A stretch of 64,000 bases of DNA from Bradyrhizobium nitroreducens (GCF_002776695.1 NZ_LFJC01000003.1:1085006-1149005); one strand, 5' to 3'; positions 15,793 to 28,025 are shown, numbered from the stretch's first letter. Notes: a model not told the origin generated them from the sequence alone. Made by a program: numbers and translations.

Positions 15793-17598
15793 ATGCGCAA
15801 GGTGCTACTGGCGACCTTTCTTGGCTCAGCGGCGGCTCTCGCCGTCGGGAGCGCCTCAGCCAATGACGAGCTGATCAAGATGTCGCAGAACCCGAAAGAC
15901 TGGGTGATGCCGACCGGCGATTACGCCAATACCCGCTATTCCAAGCTCAACCAGATCAACGCACAAAACGTAGGCAAGCTCCAGGTCGCCTGGACCTTCT
16001 CGACCGGCGTGCTGCGCGGCCATGAAGGCGGCCCGCTGATCATCGGCAACGTCATGTACGTCCACACGCCGTTCCCGAACAAGGTCTACGCCATTGACCT
16101 TTCCAACGAGAACAAGATCATCTGGAAGTACGAGCCCAAGCAGGATCCGAACGTCATTCCCGTGATGTGCTGCGACACGGTTAACCGTGGTCTGGCCTAC
16201 GGCGATGGCAAGATCTTCCTGCATCAGGCCGACACCACTCTCGTCGCGCTCGATGCCAAGACCGGCCAGGTGGCCTGGTCCAGCAAGAACGGCGATCCGA
16301 GCAAGGGCGAGACCGGCACGTCGGCGCCCATGGTCATCAAGGACAAGGTGCTGATCGGCATCTCCGGCGGCGAGTTCGGCGTGCAGGCCCATATGTCGGC
16401 CTACGACATCAAGACCGGCAAGCTGGCATGGCGCGGATATTCGGAAGGACCGGACAACCAGATCCTGGTCGACGCCGAGAAGACCACCGCGCTCGGCAAG
16501 CCGGTCGGCAAGGACTCGAGCCTCAAGACCTGGCAAGGCGATCAGTGGAAGATCGGCGGCGGCGCGACCTGGGGCTGGATCTCCTACGATCCCGAGCTGA
16601 ACCTCGTCTATTACGGTTCGGGCAATCCCTCGACCTGGAATCCGAAGCAGCGCCCCGGCGACAACAAATGGTCGATGACGATCTGGGCGCGCAACCCGGA
16701 TACCGGCGTAGCCAAGTGGGTCTATCAGATGACGCCCCACGACGAGTGGGATTATGACGGCGTCAACGAGATGATCCTCTCGGATCAGTCGATCAACGGC
16801 CAGCCGCGCAAGCTGCTGACGCACTTCGATCGTAACGGCCTCGGCTACACGCTCGATCGCGCCACCGGTGAGCTGCTGGTCGCCGAAAAGTACGATCCGA
16901 AGGTGAACTGGACCTCCGGCGTCGACATGGACAAGAACTCGCCGACCTACGGCCGTCCGAAGGTGCTCGATGCAGCTTCGACCGACAAGGCGGGCGAGGA
17001 CCACAATGTGAAGGGCATCTGCCCGGCCGCGCTCGGCACCAAGGACGAGCAGCCGGCAGCCTACTCGCCGGACACGCAGCTGTTCTACGTTCCGACCAAC
17101 CACGTCTGCATGGACTACGAGCCGTTCAAGGTGAGCTACACCGCGGGCCAGCCCTATGTGGGTGCGACGCTCTCGATGTATCCGCCGGCCGGTGAAACCC
17201 ACATGGGTAACTTCATCGCCTGGGACGGCAAGACCGGCAAGATCGTCTGGTCGAACAAGGAGCAGTTCTCGGTCTGGTCGGGTGCGCTCGCAACCGCCGG
17301 CGGCGTGGTGTTCTACGGCACGCTCGAAGGCTACCTGAAGGCGGTCGATGCCAAGACCGGCAAAGAGCTCTACAAGTTCAAGACTCCCTCCGGCATCATC
17401 GGCAACGTCACCACCTATGAGAACGGCGGCAAGCAGTATGTCGCAGTGCTCTCCGGCGTCGGCGGCTGGGCCGGCATTGGTCTGGCCGCAGGCCTGACCG
17501 ATCCGACCGCAGGTCTCGGCGCGGTGGGTGGCTACGCGGCCCTCAGCAACTACACCGCTCTCGGCGGTACGCTGACCGTGTTCTCGCTGCCGAACTAG
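15793..17598 (+). CDS. xoxF: Lanthanide-dependent methanol dehydrogenase XoxF (PQQ)
   Basis: The 601-residue periplasmic quinoprotein has a signal peptide ending GSASAN and mature [20 protein letters not shown], typical of XoxF. Cys126-Cys127 (CCDTVNRG) form the ring disulfide. Asp320 is catalytic and Asp322 ([11 protein letters not shown]) is the extra lanthanide ligand that MxaF lacks. It oxidises methanol to formaldehyde or formate, passing electrons to XoxG. GGAGG spaces correctly to the second of two in-frame ATGs (15793), not the first. xoxG, flhA and gfa follow; the same order is known in Bradyrhizobium as mxaF'-cycB-flhA-gfa. There is no mxaI small-subunit gene, as expected for XoxF. 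Confidence 0.96.
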   Translation: MRKVLLATFLGSAAALAVGSASANDELIKMSQNPKDWVMPTGDYANTRYSKLNQINAQNVGKLQVAWTFSTGVLRGHEGGPLIIGNVMYVHTPFPNKVYAIDLSNENKIIWKYEPKQDPNVIPVMCCDTVNRGLAYGDGKIFLHQADTTLVALDAKTGQVAWSSKNGDPSKGETGTSAPMVIKDKVLIGISGGEFGVQAHMSAYDIKTGKLAWRGYSEGPDNQILVDAEKTTALGKPVGKDSSLKTWQGDQWKIGGGATWGWISYDPELNLVYYGSGNPSTWNPKQRPGDNKWSMTIWARNPDTGVAKWVYQMTPHDEWDYDGVNEMILSDQSINGQPRKLLTHFDRNGLGYTLDRATGELLVAEKYDPKVNWTSGVDMDKNSPTYGRPKVLDAASTDKAGEDHNVKGICPAALGTKDEQPAAYSPDTQLFYVPTNHVCMDYEPFKVSYTAGQPYVGATLSMYPPAGETHMGNFIAWDGKTGKIVWSNKEQFSVWSGALATAGGVVFYGTLEGYLKAVDAKTGKELYKFKTPSGIIGNVTTYENGGKQYVAVLSGVGGWAGIGLAAGLTDPTAGLGAVGGYAALSNYTALGGTLTVFSLPN

Positions 17599-17614
17599 GC
17601 CCATCAGCATCGCT

Positions 17615-17643
17615 CCGGCGCGTGGATCGACTCCACGCGCCGG
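17615..17643 (+). terminator. Strong stem-loop between xoxF and xoxG
   Basis: CCGGCGCGTGGA and TCCACGCGCCGG pair perfectly over 12 bases with a five-base loop, 17 bases after the xoxF stop. No T-run follows. I infer partial termination or 3' protection of xoxF RNA, letting the enzyme be made in excess over the cytochrome. Confidence 0.65.
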
Positions 17644-17669
17644 CTCGTCTCCCCCGGGCTCCTTCGAGG

Positions 17670-18200
17670 ATGAATCTCTTGCGTAAAATCTGCTCTGCCA
17701 TTGCTGCGATGATCTTGGTTGCGTCCGGAGGAATTGCGGTCGCGGAAGGTCCGGGCGACCCGACTGCCGTGAAGAAGGAAGACGACGGAAAGTGGCTCGA
17801 TAAAGAAGGAAACCCGACCTACAAGATTTCGGCGGATGGCACCGTGGACTGGTTCACCTATTCCGGCTACCGCCGCTATCACTCCGACTGCCACGTCTGT
17901 CACGGGCCCGACGGCATGGGCTCCACCTATGCGCCGGCGCTCAAGGATTCCGTCAAGACCATGAGCTATGGCGACTTCCTCGGCGTGGTTGCCTCCGGTC
18001 GCAAGAACATCTCGACCGCGCAGGAGAATGTCATGCCGGCGTTCGGCGACAATCCGAACGTTGCCTGCTACATGGACGATCTCTACGTCTATCTGCGCGC
18101 CCGCTCCACCGAAGCGTGGGGCCGGCAGCGTCCCGCCAAAAAGGACGAGAAGAACGAGGTCTACACCAAGGCGGAAGACGCCTGCATGGGCCATAAATGA
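17670..18200 (+). CDS. xoxG: Cytochrome c XoxG, electron acceptor of XoxF
   Basis: The 176-residue periplasmic cytochrome has a signal peptide ending GIAVAE. Haem attachment is at CHVCH (Cys74, Cys77, His78) with a likely Met ligand in [10 protein letters not shown]. The charged segment between leader and haem ([40 protein letters not shown]) is characteristic of XoxG/CycB rather than MxaG. GAGG abuts the ATG at 17670, whereas a TTG three codons in, at 17679, has ideal spacing, so the true start may be that TTG. It takes electrons from XoxF for the respiratory chain. Confidence 0.9.
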   Translation: MNLLRKICSAIAAMILVASGGIAVAEGPGDPTAVKKEDDGKWLDKEGNPTYKISADGTVDWFTYSGYRRYHSDCHVCHGPDGMGSTYAPALKDSVKTMSYGDFLGVVASGRKNISTAQENVMPAFGDNPNVACYMDDLYVYLRARSTEAWGRQRPAKKDEKNEVYTKAEDACMGHK

Positions 18201-18261
18201 ACGTTGCCGGGACTGCCGGGACTACTTCTCGGCGTCCTTTCGAGAATCTGAGGAGTTACCA

Positions 18262-19371
<1,110 letters not shown>

Positions 19372-19405
19372 ACCGGAAGACGTCACCCCCAAGGAGGATC
19401 GACCC

Positions 19406-19969
19406 ATGACTGTTGCACTCCATCCATCGATCGACAACGGCCTCAAACAGGGCAGCGGCAGCTTCGCCGGCGGCACCCTGGTCTGCAAATGCAAGGACCA
19501 TCAGGTCAAAGTCGGCATCAAGGGCGACGTCGCCCACAACCACGCCTGCGGCTGCACCAAATGCTGGAAGCCCCAGGGCGCGACGTTCTCCGTCGTCGCC
19601 GTGGTGCCGCGCCAGAACGTCACCGTGCTCGAGAACGGCGACAAGCTTCAGATCGTCGATCCCTCCGCGGTGATCCAGCGCCACGCCTGCAAGGCCTGCG
19701 GCACGCATATGTACGGTCGCATCGAGAACAAGGGCCACCCGTTCTACGGTCTCGACTTCATCCATCCCGAGCTGTTCCAGGAGCAGGGCTCGCAGGCGCC
19801 GCAATTCGCCGCCTTCGTCTCCTCCGTGATCGAATCCGGCGTGAAGCCGGAGCAGATGGCGGGCATCCGTTCGCGGCTGAAGGAAATCGGGCTCGAGCCC
19901 TATGATTGCCTGTCACCGGCACTGATGGACGCGATCGCGACCCACGTGGCGAAAGCCAAGGCTGCTTAG
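19406..19969 (+). CDS. gfa: Glutathione-dependent formaldehyde-activating enzyme
   Basis: The 187-residue protein has the Gfa zinc-cysteine pattern: CKC, then CGCTKCWKP and [13 protein letters not shown]. Gfa accelerates the joining of formaldehyde and glutathione, feeding FlhA, although a carrier role has also been argued. AGGAGG precedes the ATG at 19406, 34 bases after the flhA stop. It is the last gene of the xoxF operon. Confidence 0.94.
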   Translation: MTVALHPSIDNGLKQGSGSFAGGTLVCKCKDHQVKVGIKGDVAHNHACGCTKCWKPQGATFSVVAVVPRQNVTVLENGDKLQIVDPSAVIQRHACKACGTHMYGRIENKGHPFYGLDFIHPELFQEQGSQAPQFAAFVSSVIESGVKPEQMAGIRSRLKEIGLEPYDCLSPALMDAIATHVAKAKAA

Positions 19970-20013
19970 GAAAGCCTCTGAGCTGGCCGGGCCCGAGCTT
20001 CGGCCAGACCTCC

Positions 20014-20049
20014 CCGGCTCGCTGGCGACGACCTCCGCCAGCGAGCCGG
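20014..20049 (+). terminator. Large stem-loop after gfa
   Basis: CCGGCTCGCTGGCG and CGCCAGCGAGCCGG form a perfect 14-base stem with an eight-base loop, about 45 bases after the gfa stop. There is no T-run; it is probably a 3' protective structure or a first, leaky terminator. Confidence 0.55.
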
Positions 20050-20219
20050 ACCGCTCCGCACTTTAAGACTCTGGCGGCGATGCCGCCGCTTCGTACCACG
20101 CGTCTGTGAGGGCATCAGCTCCTCAGTCCTGGTCTCTGAATGACTGCGCAGTGCCGCCAACTTCCGACTTGAAGTCCCCGGCCCGCTGCGTTTCTCCCTC
20201 CCTCGACTGAGGCATCCTG

Positions 20220-20258
20220 CTTCGTCCGCGCAGTCTTTCTGGCGGACGAAGCCTTTTT
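20220..20258 (+). terminator. Intrinsic terminator closing the xoxF operon
   Basis: CTTCGTCCGC pairs with GCGGACGAAG over ten bases around a 12-base loop and is followed by CCTTTTT, a textbook rho-independent terminator. It lies 250 bases beyond gfa, so the intervening RNA is either a long 3' tail or a separate small RNA. Confidence 0.8.
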
Positions 20259-20614
20259 CGTTGCACCTGCCGTCAGCGAACGCGCGGATCACGCGGCGTG
20301 ATGCCGCGCCCTGCTTTTGACAAACCATCGATGCAATCTTTTCCCGGTGAGAACACCCGGCTGTGAACGCCGGGCCGGTGCGACCTCTGCTAGGGTCGGC
20401 CGTCACGATGCCGCGCGAAATACAATCAACCAAGAACAAGCACGGGAGGTATCGAACACATCCGGACATCGAGATTCGCGTTCCTGCCTCCTGCCGGGAT
20501 CTGCCCGCGCGGGATCACGGGCCGGGATGCGACGACACGACACAACTGGCACTGCGCCGCGCGCCCATCGGCGCGTTTTGAATTTGGCATGCTTATGAAG
20601 AGCGAGGGATGATC

Positions 20615-21067
20615 ATGATCAAGGTGAAGATCAACGGCCAGGAACAGAGCTGGGACGGCGACCCGGATCTCCCGCTACTCTGGTTCCTGCGTGACGAGGC
20701 CGGGCTGACCGGCACCAAATTCGGCTGCGGCCAGGCCCTGTGCGGCAGCTGCACCGTCATCGTCGACAAGGAAGCCGTGCGCTCCTGCATCACGTCGATC
20801 AACGACGTTGCCGGACGCGAGGTCACGACCATCGAGGGACTGCATCCGAATGGCGATCATCCGGTGCAAAAGGCCTGGCGTCAGGTCAACGTGCCGCAAT
20901 GCGGCTTCTGCCAGGCCGGCCAGATCATGCAGGCCGCCGCGCTTCTGATGGACAACCCGAAGCCCTCGCATGACCAGATCCGCGAGGCGATGTCCGGCAA
21001 CATCTGCCGCTGCGGTTGCTACCAGCGCATCGAGAACGCGGTCCATCTCGCATCGACGGGAGTGTGA
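20615..21067 (+). CDS. (2Fe-2S) subunit of a periplasmic-type molybdenum hydroxylase (IorA-like)
   Basis: The 150-residue protein contains both iron-sulfur clusters of the xanthine dehydrogenase family: FGCGQALCGSC near the N-terminus and CGFCQAGQ with CRCGCYQRI near the C-terminus. It resembles the alpha subunit of isoquinoline 1-oxidoreductase. The ATG at 20615 has GAGGG six bases upstream, while the ATG at 20609 has no spacing. The catalytic subunit starts one base after its stop. It passes electrons from the molybdenum site to an acceptor, perhaps a membrane cytochrome. Confidence 0.85.
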   Translation: MIKVKINGQEQSWDGDPDLPLLWFLRDEAGLTGTKFGCGQALCGSCTVIVDKEAVRSCITSINDVAGREVTTIEGLHPNGDHPVQKAWRQVNVPQCGFCQAGQIMQAAALLMDNPKPSHDQIREAMSGNICRCGCYQRIENAVHLASTGV

Positions 21068-21068
21068 C

Positions 21069-23381
21069 ATGAATTTCATCGACAATCCCGGCAAGCTCCG
21101 TGGGTTCGAAAAGCACATCAAGGTCGAGAAGGTTTCGCGCCGCAGCATCCTGAAGGGGCTCGGCATCACCGGCGGCTTCGTGCTCGCCGCCCCCGTGATG
21201 ACGCGCCAAGCATTTGCATATGAGACCGGCGCCGGAAAGATGCCGCACGGCGTCGTGGTCGATCCGCGCGTCTTCGTTTCGGTCGCACCTGATGGCATCG
21301 TCACCATCGTCGGACACCGTTCCGAAATGGGCACCGGCGTGCGCACCAGCCTGCCGTTGATCGTGGCCGAGGAGATGGAAGCCGACTGGTCCAGGGTCAA
21401 GGTGCAGCAGGCCCATGGCGACGAGGTGAAGTTCGGCAACCAGGATACCGACGGCTCGCGCAGCACGCGGCATTATCTGCTTCCGATGCGCCAGATCGGC
21501 GCCTCCGCCCGCACCATGCTGGAGCAGGCCGCGGCGAAGCGCTGGGGCGTGCCGGCGACCGAGGTCAAGGCCGTCAATCACGAGGTCGTCCACAGCGCCA
21601 GCGGCCGCAAGCTCGGCTTCGGCGAGCTTGCCGCTGATGCCGCCAAGGAATCGGTGCCCGCGATTGAAGGTCTCAAGCTCAAGGACGCCAAGGACTTCCG
21701 CTATTTGACCAAGGGCCAGATCGGCATCGTCGATCTCCACGACATCACCACCGGCAAGGCGCGTTACGGCGCCGATGTGCGGCTTCCCGGCATGAAATAT
21801 GCTGTGATCGCACGCCCTCCGGTGACCGGCGGCAAGCTGGTCTCGTTCGATCCAGACGCGGCGTTGAAGGTCCCGGGCGTCGAGAAGGTGATGAAGGTCC
21901 AGGGATGGCCGTGGCCGTCGAAGTTCCAGCCGCTCGGCGGCGTCGCGGTGATCGCCCGCAACACCGGCGCGGCGATCAAGGGTCGCAACGCACTGAAGCT
22001 GGTCTGGGACGACGGCGCCAACGGCAAGTACGACTCGGTCGCCTTCCGCAAGGAGCTCGAGGAGGCCTCGCGCAAGCCGGGCCTCGTCGTGCGCCAGGAG
22101 GGCGATGCGGATGCCGCCTTGAAGGGCGCCGACAAGGTCATCGTCGGCGAGTACTACATCCCGCATCTTGCTCATATCAGCATGGAACCGCCGGTGGCGG
22201 TCGCCGACGTCAAGGGCGACAAGGCGGAGATCTGGGCGCCGGTGCAGAGCCCGGGCGGAACCCGTGACGACGTCGCCAAGACGCTCGGCATTCCCGAGGG
22301 CAACGTCACCGTCAACGTGACCCTGCTCGGCGGCGGGTTCGGCCGCAAGTCGAAATGCGACTATGCGCTCGAGGCCGCCCTGCTGTCGAAGGAGCTCGGC
22401 GCGCCGGTGAAGGTGCAGTGGACGCGGGAGGACGACATCCAGAACGGCTTCCTGCACACCGTCTCGGCCGAGCGGATCGAGGCCGGCCTCGACAAGAGCG
22501 GCAAGGTGATCGCCTGGCGCCACCGCAGCGTGGCGCCCAGCATCGCCTCGACCTTTGCCGCCGGCACGGTGCACCAGGCGCCGTTCGAGATCGGCATGGG
22601 TCTCGCCGACATGCCGTTCGAGATCGCCAACATCTCCTGCGAGAATCCGGAAGCAGCCGCGCATACCCGCATCGGCTGGTTCCGTTCGGTCTCGAACATT
22701 CCGCGCGCCTTCGCCGTGCAGTCGATGGTCGGCGAGATCGCGCAAGCGACAGGGCGCGACCAGAAAGACATGCTGCTCGAGCTGATCGGCTCGCCCCGCA
22801 TCGTCAAGCCGAACGTGAAGGACCTCTGGAACTACGGTGAGCCCCAGGACAGCTACCCGATCGACACCGCGCGCCTGCGCAAGGTGGTCGAACTGGTCGC
22901 CGAAAAGGGCGAATGGGGCCGCAAGGTGCCGAAGGGCCACGGTCTCGGCATTGCGGTGCACCGCAGCTTTGTCAGCTATATCGCGACCATCGTCGAGGTC
23001 GCCGTCGACGACAAGGGCAAGCTGTCGGTGCCAAGGGTCGATACCGCGATCGATTGCGGCACCTATGTCAACCCCGAGCGTATCGCGTCGCAGATCGAGG
23101 GCGCCGCGATCATGGGGCTGAGCCTCGCCAAATACGGCGAGATCAGCTTCAAGGACGGCAAGGTGCAGCAGAAGAATTTTGACGACTTCCAGGTCGTCAG
23201 GATCGACGAATCTCCTGTCGTGACGAACGTCTACATCGTGCCGCCCAATTCAGACACGCCACCGAGCGGTGTCGGCGAGCCCGGTGTCCCACCATTTGCG
23301 CCGGCGCTGATCAATGCGATCTTCGCAGCGACGGGAAAACGCATCCGCTCGCTTCCGATCGGCAAGCAATTGGAGGCGTGA
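21069..23381 (+). CDS. Molybdenum cofactor-binding hydroxylase/aldehyde oxidase subunit (IorB-like, Tat-exported)
   Basis: The 770-residue catalytic subunit starts with a twin-arginine leader ([20 protein letters not shown]), so it folds with its cofactor and is exported. It has the molybdopterin-binding signatures [15 protein letters not shown] and [11 protein letters not shown], and a catalytic Glu in [10 protein letters not shown]. The absence of a separate FAD subunit and the export signal fit the isoquinoline oxidoreductase/aldehyde dehydrogenase group. Following the xoxF operon, it could oxidise aldehydes made by the quinoprotein dehydrogenases; this is inference from position. Confidence 0.85.
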   Translation: MNFIDNPGKLRGFEKHIKVEKVSRRSILKGLGITGGFVLAAPVMTRQAFAYETGAGKMPHGVVVDPRVFVSVAPDGIVTIVGHRSEMGTGVRTSLPLIVAEEMEADWSRVKVQQAHGDEVKFGNQDTDGSRSTRHYLLPMRQIGASARTMLEQAAAKRWGVPATEVKAVNHEVVHSASGRKLGFGELAADAAKESVPAIEGLKLKDAKDFRYLTKGQIGIVDLHDITTGKARYGADVRLPGMKYAVIARPPVTGGKLVSFDPDAALKVPGVEKVMKVQGWPWPSKFQPLGGVAVIARNTGAAIKGRNALKLVWDDGANGKYDSVAFRKELEEASRKPGLVVRQEGDADAALKGADKVIVGEYYIPHLAHISMEPPVAVADVKGDKAEIWAPVQSPGGTRDDVAKTLGIPEGNVTVNVTLLGGGFGRKSKCDYALEAALLSKELGAPVKVQWTREDDIQNGFLHTVSAERIEAGLDKSGKVIAWRHRSVAPSIASTFAAGTVHQAPFEIGMGLADMPFEIANISCENPEAAAHTRIGWFRSVSNIPRAFAVQSMVGEIAQATGRDQKDMLLELIGSPRIVKPNVKDLWNYGEPQDSYPIDTARLRKVVELVAEKGEWGRKVPKGHGLGIAVHRSFVSYIATIVEVAVDDKGKLSVPRVDTAIDCGTYVNPERIASQIEGAAIMGLSLAKYGEISFKDGKVQQKNFDDFQVVRIDESPVVTNVYIVPPNSDTPPSGVGEPGVPPFAPALINAIFAATGKRIRSLPIGKQLEA

Positions 23382-23453
23382 GCCGAAACAGCAGCGCGAG
23401 ACGGAACACAAGCCGTCTCGCGCCGTTTCCATCGATCTGACAGGAGCAGATCG

Positions 23454-23711
23454 ATGACCAACATCTCAAAGGCGCTCGCAGTGTCGCTGTCGGGCGCCTT
23501 TCTTTTGACGGCCGCAGGCGCGTTCGCCCAGGGCAACACGACGCCGCCGACCACGGCCACGCGCCCCGCCACGCCCGACCAGAACTCGCTGCCGAACGCC
23601 AACGCCCCGCCCGCCTCGACCACGCAGACCACGGGCCAGCACAATCCCGATCCCAAGGTTCAGGAGATGAACCAGAAGGAAAAGGACAAGGTGGAGCGGA
23701 CGGGGAAGTAG
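23454..23711 (+). CDS. Small secreted Thr/Pro/Asn-rich protein
   Basis: The 85-residue product has a signal peptide ending AGAFAQ. The mature region is low in hydrophobic residues ([20 protein letters not shown] ... [22 protein letters not shown]) and probably disordered. GGAG precedes the ATG. It lies 72 bases after the hydroxylase gene and is followed by a stem-loop. Function is unknown. Confidence 0.5.
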   Translation: MTNISKALAVSLSGAFLLTAAGAFAQGNTTPPTTATRPATPDQNSLPNANAPPASTTQTTGQHNPDPKVQEMNQKEKDKVERTGK

Positions 23712-23718
23712 GAACAAG

Positions 23719-23748
23719 AATGCGGCGGACGTTGCCGTCCGCCGCATT
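23719..23748. terminator. Bidirectional stem-loop between convergent genes
   Basis: AATGCGGCGGAC and GTCCGCCGCATT form a perfect 12-base stem with a six-base loop between the small secreted gene and the third quinoprotein dehydrogenase, whose stop is at 23794. Confidence 0.65.
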
Positions 23749-23793
23749 CGCCACCCCCCTGCTGCTCCGCCTTCTTTCGATCCGCCCGCGGAG

Positions 23794-25533
23794 CTACTTC
23801 TTCAGTGCGAACACCCAGACCACGCCGCCTTGCGGCACATTGGCTTCGATGCCGATGTTGTTGGTCACCAGCGCATCCTGGATGCGCTGGGCGTCCACGC
23901 CCCATCCCGACTGGATCGCGATGTATTGGGTGCCGTCGATCTCATAGGAAACCGGCATGCCCATGATGCCGGAGTTGGTCTTCTGCTCCCAGAGCAGCTC
24001 ACCGGTCTTGGCATTGAAGGCGCGGAAGTTGCGGTCATTGGTGCCGCCGACGAAGATGAGATCGCCCGCGGTTGCCGTCACCGAGCCGAACAGCTGCGAC
24101 TTCGGGAAGTTGTGCTGCCACACCTTCTTGCCCGTCGCGGGATCCCAGGCCTGCAGTTCGCCGAAATGATCCGCGCCTGGCTTCGTCTTCAGGCCGATGT
24201 CCTCCGGCTTGGTGCCGAGCCAGAGCTCGCCCGGCTTGAGCGCGACCTTCTCGCCGGTGAAACCGCCGCAGAAGTTCTCGTTGGCGGGCACGTAGACGAG
24301 GCCGGTCTTCTGGCTGTAGGCCGCCGAAGGCCAGTCCTTGCCGCCCCACAGCGACGGACAGAACTCGACGCGCTTGCCGATCACCGGCTTGTGCGCGGGA
24401 TCGACGATCGGCTTGCCGCTCTCGGGCTCGATGCCCTTCCAGACGTCGGTGGAGACGAACGGCCAGCCGGCGACGTAGTTGATCTTGGTCGGCGTGCGTT
24501 CGAGCACCCAGAAGATCGCATCGCGCCCCGGATGGACCAGGCTCTTGATGTTGCGGCCGTCGCGTTGCAGGTCGATCAGCATCGGCGCCTCGACCTCGTC
24601 CCAGTCCCAGGAATCGTTCTGGTGATACTGGTGATGGGTCTTGATCTTGCCGGTGTTTGGATCGAGCGCGAGCACCGAGGAGGTGTAGAGATTGTCGCCT
24701 GGATGGGTCTCGCCGGGCCACGGCGCGGCGTTGCCGACGCCCCAATAGATCGTCTTGGTGTCCTTGTCGTAATTGCCGGTCATCCAGGCCGAGCCGCCGC
24801 CGTTCTTCCAGTCGTCGCCCTGCCAGGTCTCATGGCCCGGCTCGCCTTCGCCGGGAATGGTGAAGGTCCGCCACAGCTCCTTGCCGTCCTTGGCGTCATA
24901 GGCGGCGACGTAGCCGCGCACGCCGAACTCGCCGCCGGAGCCGCCGACGATGACCTTGCCGTCGACGATCAGCGGCATCAGGGTCATGTACTGGCCCTTC
25001 TTGTAGTCCTGCACCTTGGTGTCCCACACCACCTTGCCGGTCTTGGCATCGAGCGCGACGACGTGGTCGTCGGTGGTGGCGAGATAGAGCTTGTCCTCCC
25101 AGAGGCCGACGCCGCGGCTGGTCGGGTGCAGCTGGAACAGATCGTCGGGAAGCTGCCGCTTGTAGCGCCAGTATTCGTCGCCGGTCTTCGCGTTCAGCGC
25201 GATCACCTGCCCCATCGGGGTCGCCACGAACATGACGCCGTTGTTGACGATCGGCGGCGCCTCGTGGCCTTCGACGACGCCGGTGGCGAAGGTCCAGACC
25301 GGCGTGAGATTCTTCACATTGGAGGTGTTGATCTGGTCGAGCGGGCTGTAGCCGTGGCCGTCATAGGTGCGCCGATAGAGCATCCAGTTGCTTGGCTCTG
25401 GATTCTCCAGCCGCTGCGCGGTGACCGGCGAATAACTCTCGATCGGGCCAGCCGTGGCGGCGGTCGAAGCCAGGCAGGCAAAAGCGACGAAGCCGGACAG
25501 GTACCATTGCTTCCTGGTCATGAAAGTTTTCAT
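23794..25533 (-). CDS. PQQ-dependent dehydrogenase, lanthanide-type Asp pair but no vicinal disulfide
   Basis: The 579-residue periplasmic quinoprotein has a signal peptide ending STAATA and repeated NAKTGDEYW/DAKTGKVVW blade motifs. Catalytic Asp310 and a second Asp312 (DSWDWDEVEAP) predict lanthanide use. Where XoxF and the dehydrogenase at 9042 have CCxxxNRG, this protein has QLHPTSRG (residues 134-141), so the ring disulfide is missing. GGGGAACG precedes the ATG at 25533. A Rieske protein gene lies 117 bases upstream on the same strand. I call the methanol/ethanol family with confidence; the substrate is unknown. Confidence 0.85.
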   Translation of the reverse strand: MKTFMTRKQWYLSGFVAFACLASTAATAGPIESYSPVTAQRLENPEPSNWMLYRRTYDGHGYSPLDQINTSNVKNLTPVWTFATGVVEGHEAPPIVNNGVMFVATPMGQVIALNAKTGDEYWRYKRQLPDDLFQLHPTSRGVGLWEDKLYLATTDDHVVALDAKTGKVVWDTKVQDYKKGQYMTLMPLIVDGKVIVGGSGGEFGVRGYVAAYDAKDGKELWRTFTIPGEGEPGHETWQGDDWKNGGGSAWMTGNYDKDTKTIYWGVGNAAPWPGETHPGDNLYTSSVLALDPNTGKIKTHHQYHQNDSWDWDEVEAPMLIDLQRDGRNIKSLVHPGRDAIFWVLERTPTKINYVAGWPFVSTDVWKGIEPESGKPIVDPAHKPVIGKRVEFCPSLWGGKDWPSAAYSQKTGLVYVPANENFCGGFTGEKVALKPGELWLGTKPEDIGLKTKPGADHFGELQAWDPATGKKVWQHNFPKSQLFGSVTATAGDLIFVGGTNDRNFRAFNAKTGELLWEQKTNSGIMGMPVSYEIDGTQYIAIQSGWGVDAQRIQDALVTNNIGIEANVPQGGVVWVFALKK

Positions 25534-25650
25534 GGACGTTCCCCTTTTTCATCCGTTTGAATTCTTGTGTTGAATTCTTGTCGTTCGTCCCGCCGTCCGC
25601 CCATCGGCGGATGCGGCCTCTCGTGACGCGGGCATATCCCGCACCGTCCA

Positions 25651-26304
25651 TCATCCAGGCTGCGCGCCACCTACCTTTCCGATGAAGTTGCCGGCGACAC
25701 TGAGTGAGCCGTCAGCGAGCGCCAGCGGCAGCGCGGCGAGCCGTCGCGGCGCCGGCCCGAACACCACCTGTGCGCTCGCACGAGGATCGTATTCGGAGTT
25801 GTGACACATGCACTTGAACACCTCCTTGTCGCCGACATCGCTCTTCACCCAGGCGGTGACGGGACAGCCCGCATGAGCGCAAATCGCCGAATAGGCGATG
25901 ATGCCGTCGACGGCGCGCTCGCGCGTCTTGTCGTCGAGCTCGGCGGGATCAAGCCGGATGATCAGGATCTCGTTGAGCCGGGAGGCGCTGCGCACCACCG
26001 ATGTCTTGGGATCCTTCGGCCAGGCATGCACCGGCGGCCCGCCGGCGGGCAGGTCGGCCGCAGTGATGAGCTTCCCCTCCTTGTCGCCTTCGGAGAAGAC
26101 GAGCACATCGCCTTTCTGGGGCCGCTCGTCGGACCCAGGCGGATCTTCGTCCGCGCGTGCGTGCGCGGAACAACCAAGGCAGGCGGTGGTGGCGATTGCG
26201 CCAAGCAGGATCGTTCGCCGCGTCTGCTCGGCGCGCGCGTCGGCTTCAGGTTCCGTGGTGCTCTCGGAAGATGAGGAATTGGTCGTGAACGATGCGCGGG
26301 ACAT
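25651..26304 (-). CDS. Rieske (2Fe-2S) protein, exported
   Basis: The C-terminal Rieske domain shows CAHAGCP and CMCHNSEYDP, giving the two Cys and two His that hold a Rieske cluster. The N-terminal region contains EQTRRTILLGAIATTACLGCSAHARA, a Tat-like leader. The start is uncertain: the ATG at 26304 gives 217 residues, and a TTG at 26400 would add 32 residues of unlikely leader. It precedes the third quinoprotein dehydrogenase on the same strand, so it probably relays that enzyme's electrons, in place of the cytochrome c used by the other two. Confidence 0.8.
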   Translation of the reverse strand: MSRASFTTNSSSSESTTEPEADARAEQTRRTILLGAIATTACLGCSAHARADEDPPGSDERPQKGDVLVFSEGDKEGKLITAADLPAGGPPVHAWPKDPKTSVVRSASRLNEILIIRLDPAELDDKTRERAVDGIIAYSAICAHAGCPVTAWVKSDVGDKEVFKCMCHNSEYDPRASAQVVFGPAPRRLAALPLALADGSLSVAGNFIGKVGGAQPG

Positions 26305-26569
26305 GTCCACAAGCAGGCGCTGGAACTCTGCCGAAAACAAGGCGGAGAATTGGCGCCGCAGTGCATCAATATGGCTTTGCTCGCGTTGATTGAGCGACAA
26401 TGAATGTATTCAAACGCGTTTTCACAAATTCAACATCACGCCGCGCGATCGGCATGATGATTTTGCAGATCAGACCGATGATGTCGGAATTGGTGCAGCG
26501 CGCTACCCATTGCGGTGCGCAAACGCCGCGCGATGCATCTGCATATTTTGCGGGCAGCGGGTCGTGTCG

Positions 26570-27034
26570 TCAGGACCTGAGCACGTGGCGCGGCGCGGCG
26601 ATAGAACCGGCGACGGTCGCCGATGCCATTTCAAAACTGTCGGCGATGCGACGCGCCTTGTCGATGAACAGCGCAGCCGCCGGCGGTGGGCAGACCTCGC
26701 GCGCGGTCTGCTCGAACAGATCGAGCCAGCGATCGAAATGATTGCCCATCAGGCTCAGCGGCAGATGCGCCCGCATCGGCGAGCCGTGATAGCGGCCGCT
26801 CATCAGCACGACCGAGGACCAGAAATCCTTGAGCTTGGCGAGATGCTCGTCCCAGTTCTGCACGACGCGGAACACTGGCCCCAGCTCAGCATCCTCGCGC
26901 ACGCGTCCGTAGAAGCGGGTGACGAGTTCCCCGATCATCTCCTCGCTGATCCCGGTTCGCTCGATCGCATCCTGGGTCAACAGGTTCCGCCGCGCGGCCG
27001 CCGCCTCGCGCTCGGCCTTCAGTCGATCCGACAT
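26570..27034 (-). CDS. Group III truncated haemoglobin
   Basis: The protein of about 154 residues has the group III pattern: ISEEMIGELVTRFYGRVREDAELGPVF, the W-x-x-HLAKLKDFWSSVVL helix and the MGNHFDRWLDLFEQT region holding the proximal His. Such globins bind oxygen or nitric oxide; group III functions are poorly defined. Several in-frame ATGs exist upstream; the one at 27034 (MSDRLKAEREA) gives the usual length. It has no obvious operon partner. Confidence 0.85.
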   Translation of the reverse strand: MSDRLKAEREAAAARRNLLTQDAIERTGISEEMIGELVTRFYGRVREDAELGPVFRVVQNWDEHLAKLKDFWSSVVLMSGRYHGSPMRAHLPLSLMGNHFDRWLDLFEQTAREVCPPPAAALFIDKARRIADSFEMASATVAGSIAAPRHVLRS

Positions 27035-27173
27035 ATGCTCAGTGTCCGTTCCGTTGTTCCCGCGGGGCCGCCCGTTCGACATTGTCGGGCCAATTGCGCG
27101 TGTCGTCTTTGTCACAGCGCAAAGTGCGGGATCCGGCGGCGGGCGCGATCAGGCCCGCCGCCGGCCGCCCTGA

Positions 27174-28025
<852 letters not shown>

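Larger units (their letters stand above)
19970..20614. other. 645-base gap between gfa and the molybdenum hydroxylase genes
   Basis: The gap contains the two stem-loops listed separately and, after the terminator, about 350 bases leading to the hydroxylase start. I saw no coding frame with a ribosome site and no clear promoter. The stretch between the two hairpins (20050-20219) is a candidate small-RNA locus only because it ends in a strong terminator. Confidence 0.4.

Noticed and set aside
25361..25654. Open frame overlapping the start of the third dehydrogenase
   Set aside because: Out of frame with the certain signal peptide and without any domain; a shadow frame.
26380..26402. FixK/FNR-like box (TTGAT...GACAA) near the Rieske gene
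   Set aside because: The half-sites are five bases apart rather than four and the right half is imperfect; too weak to claim.
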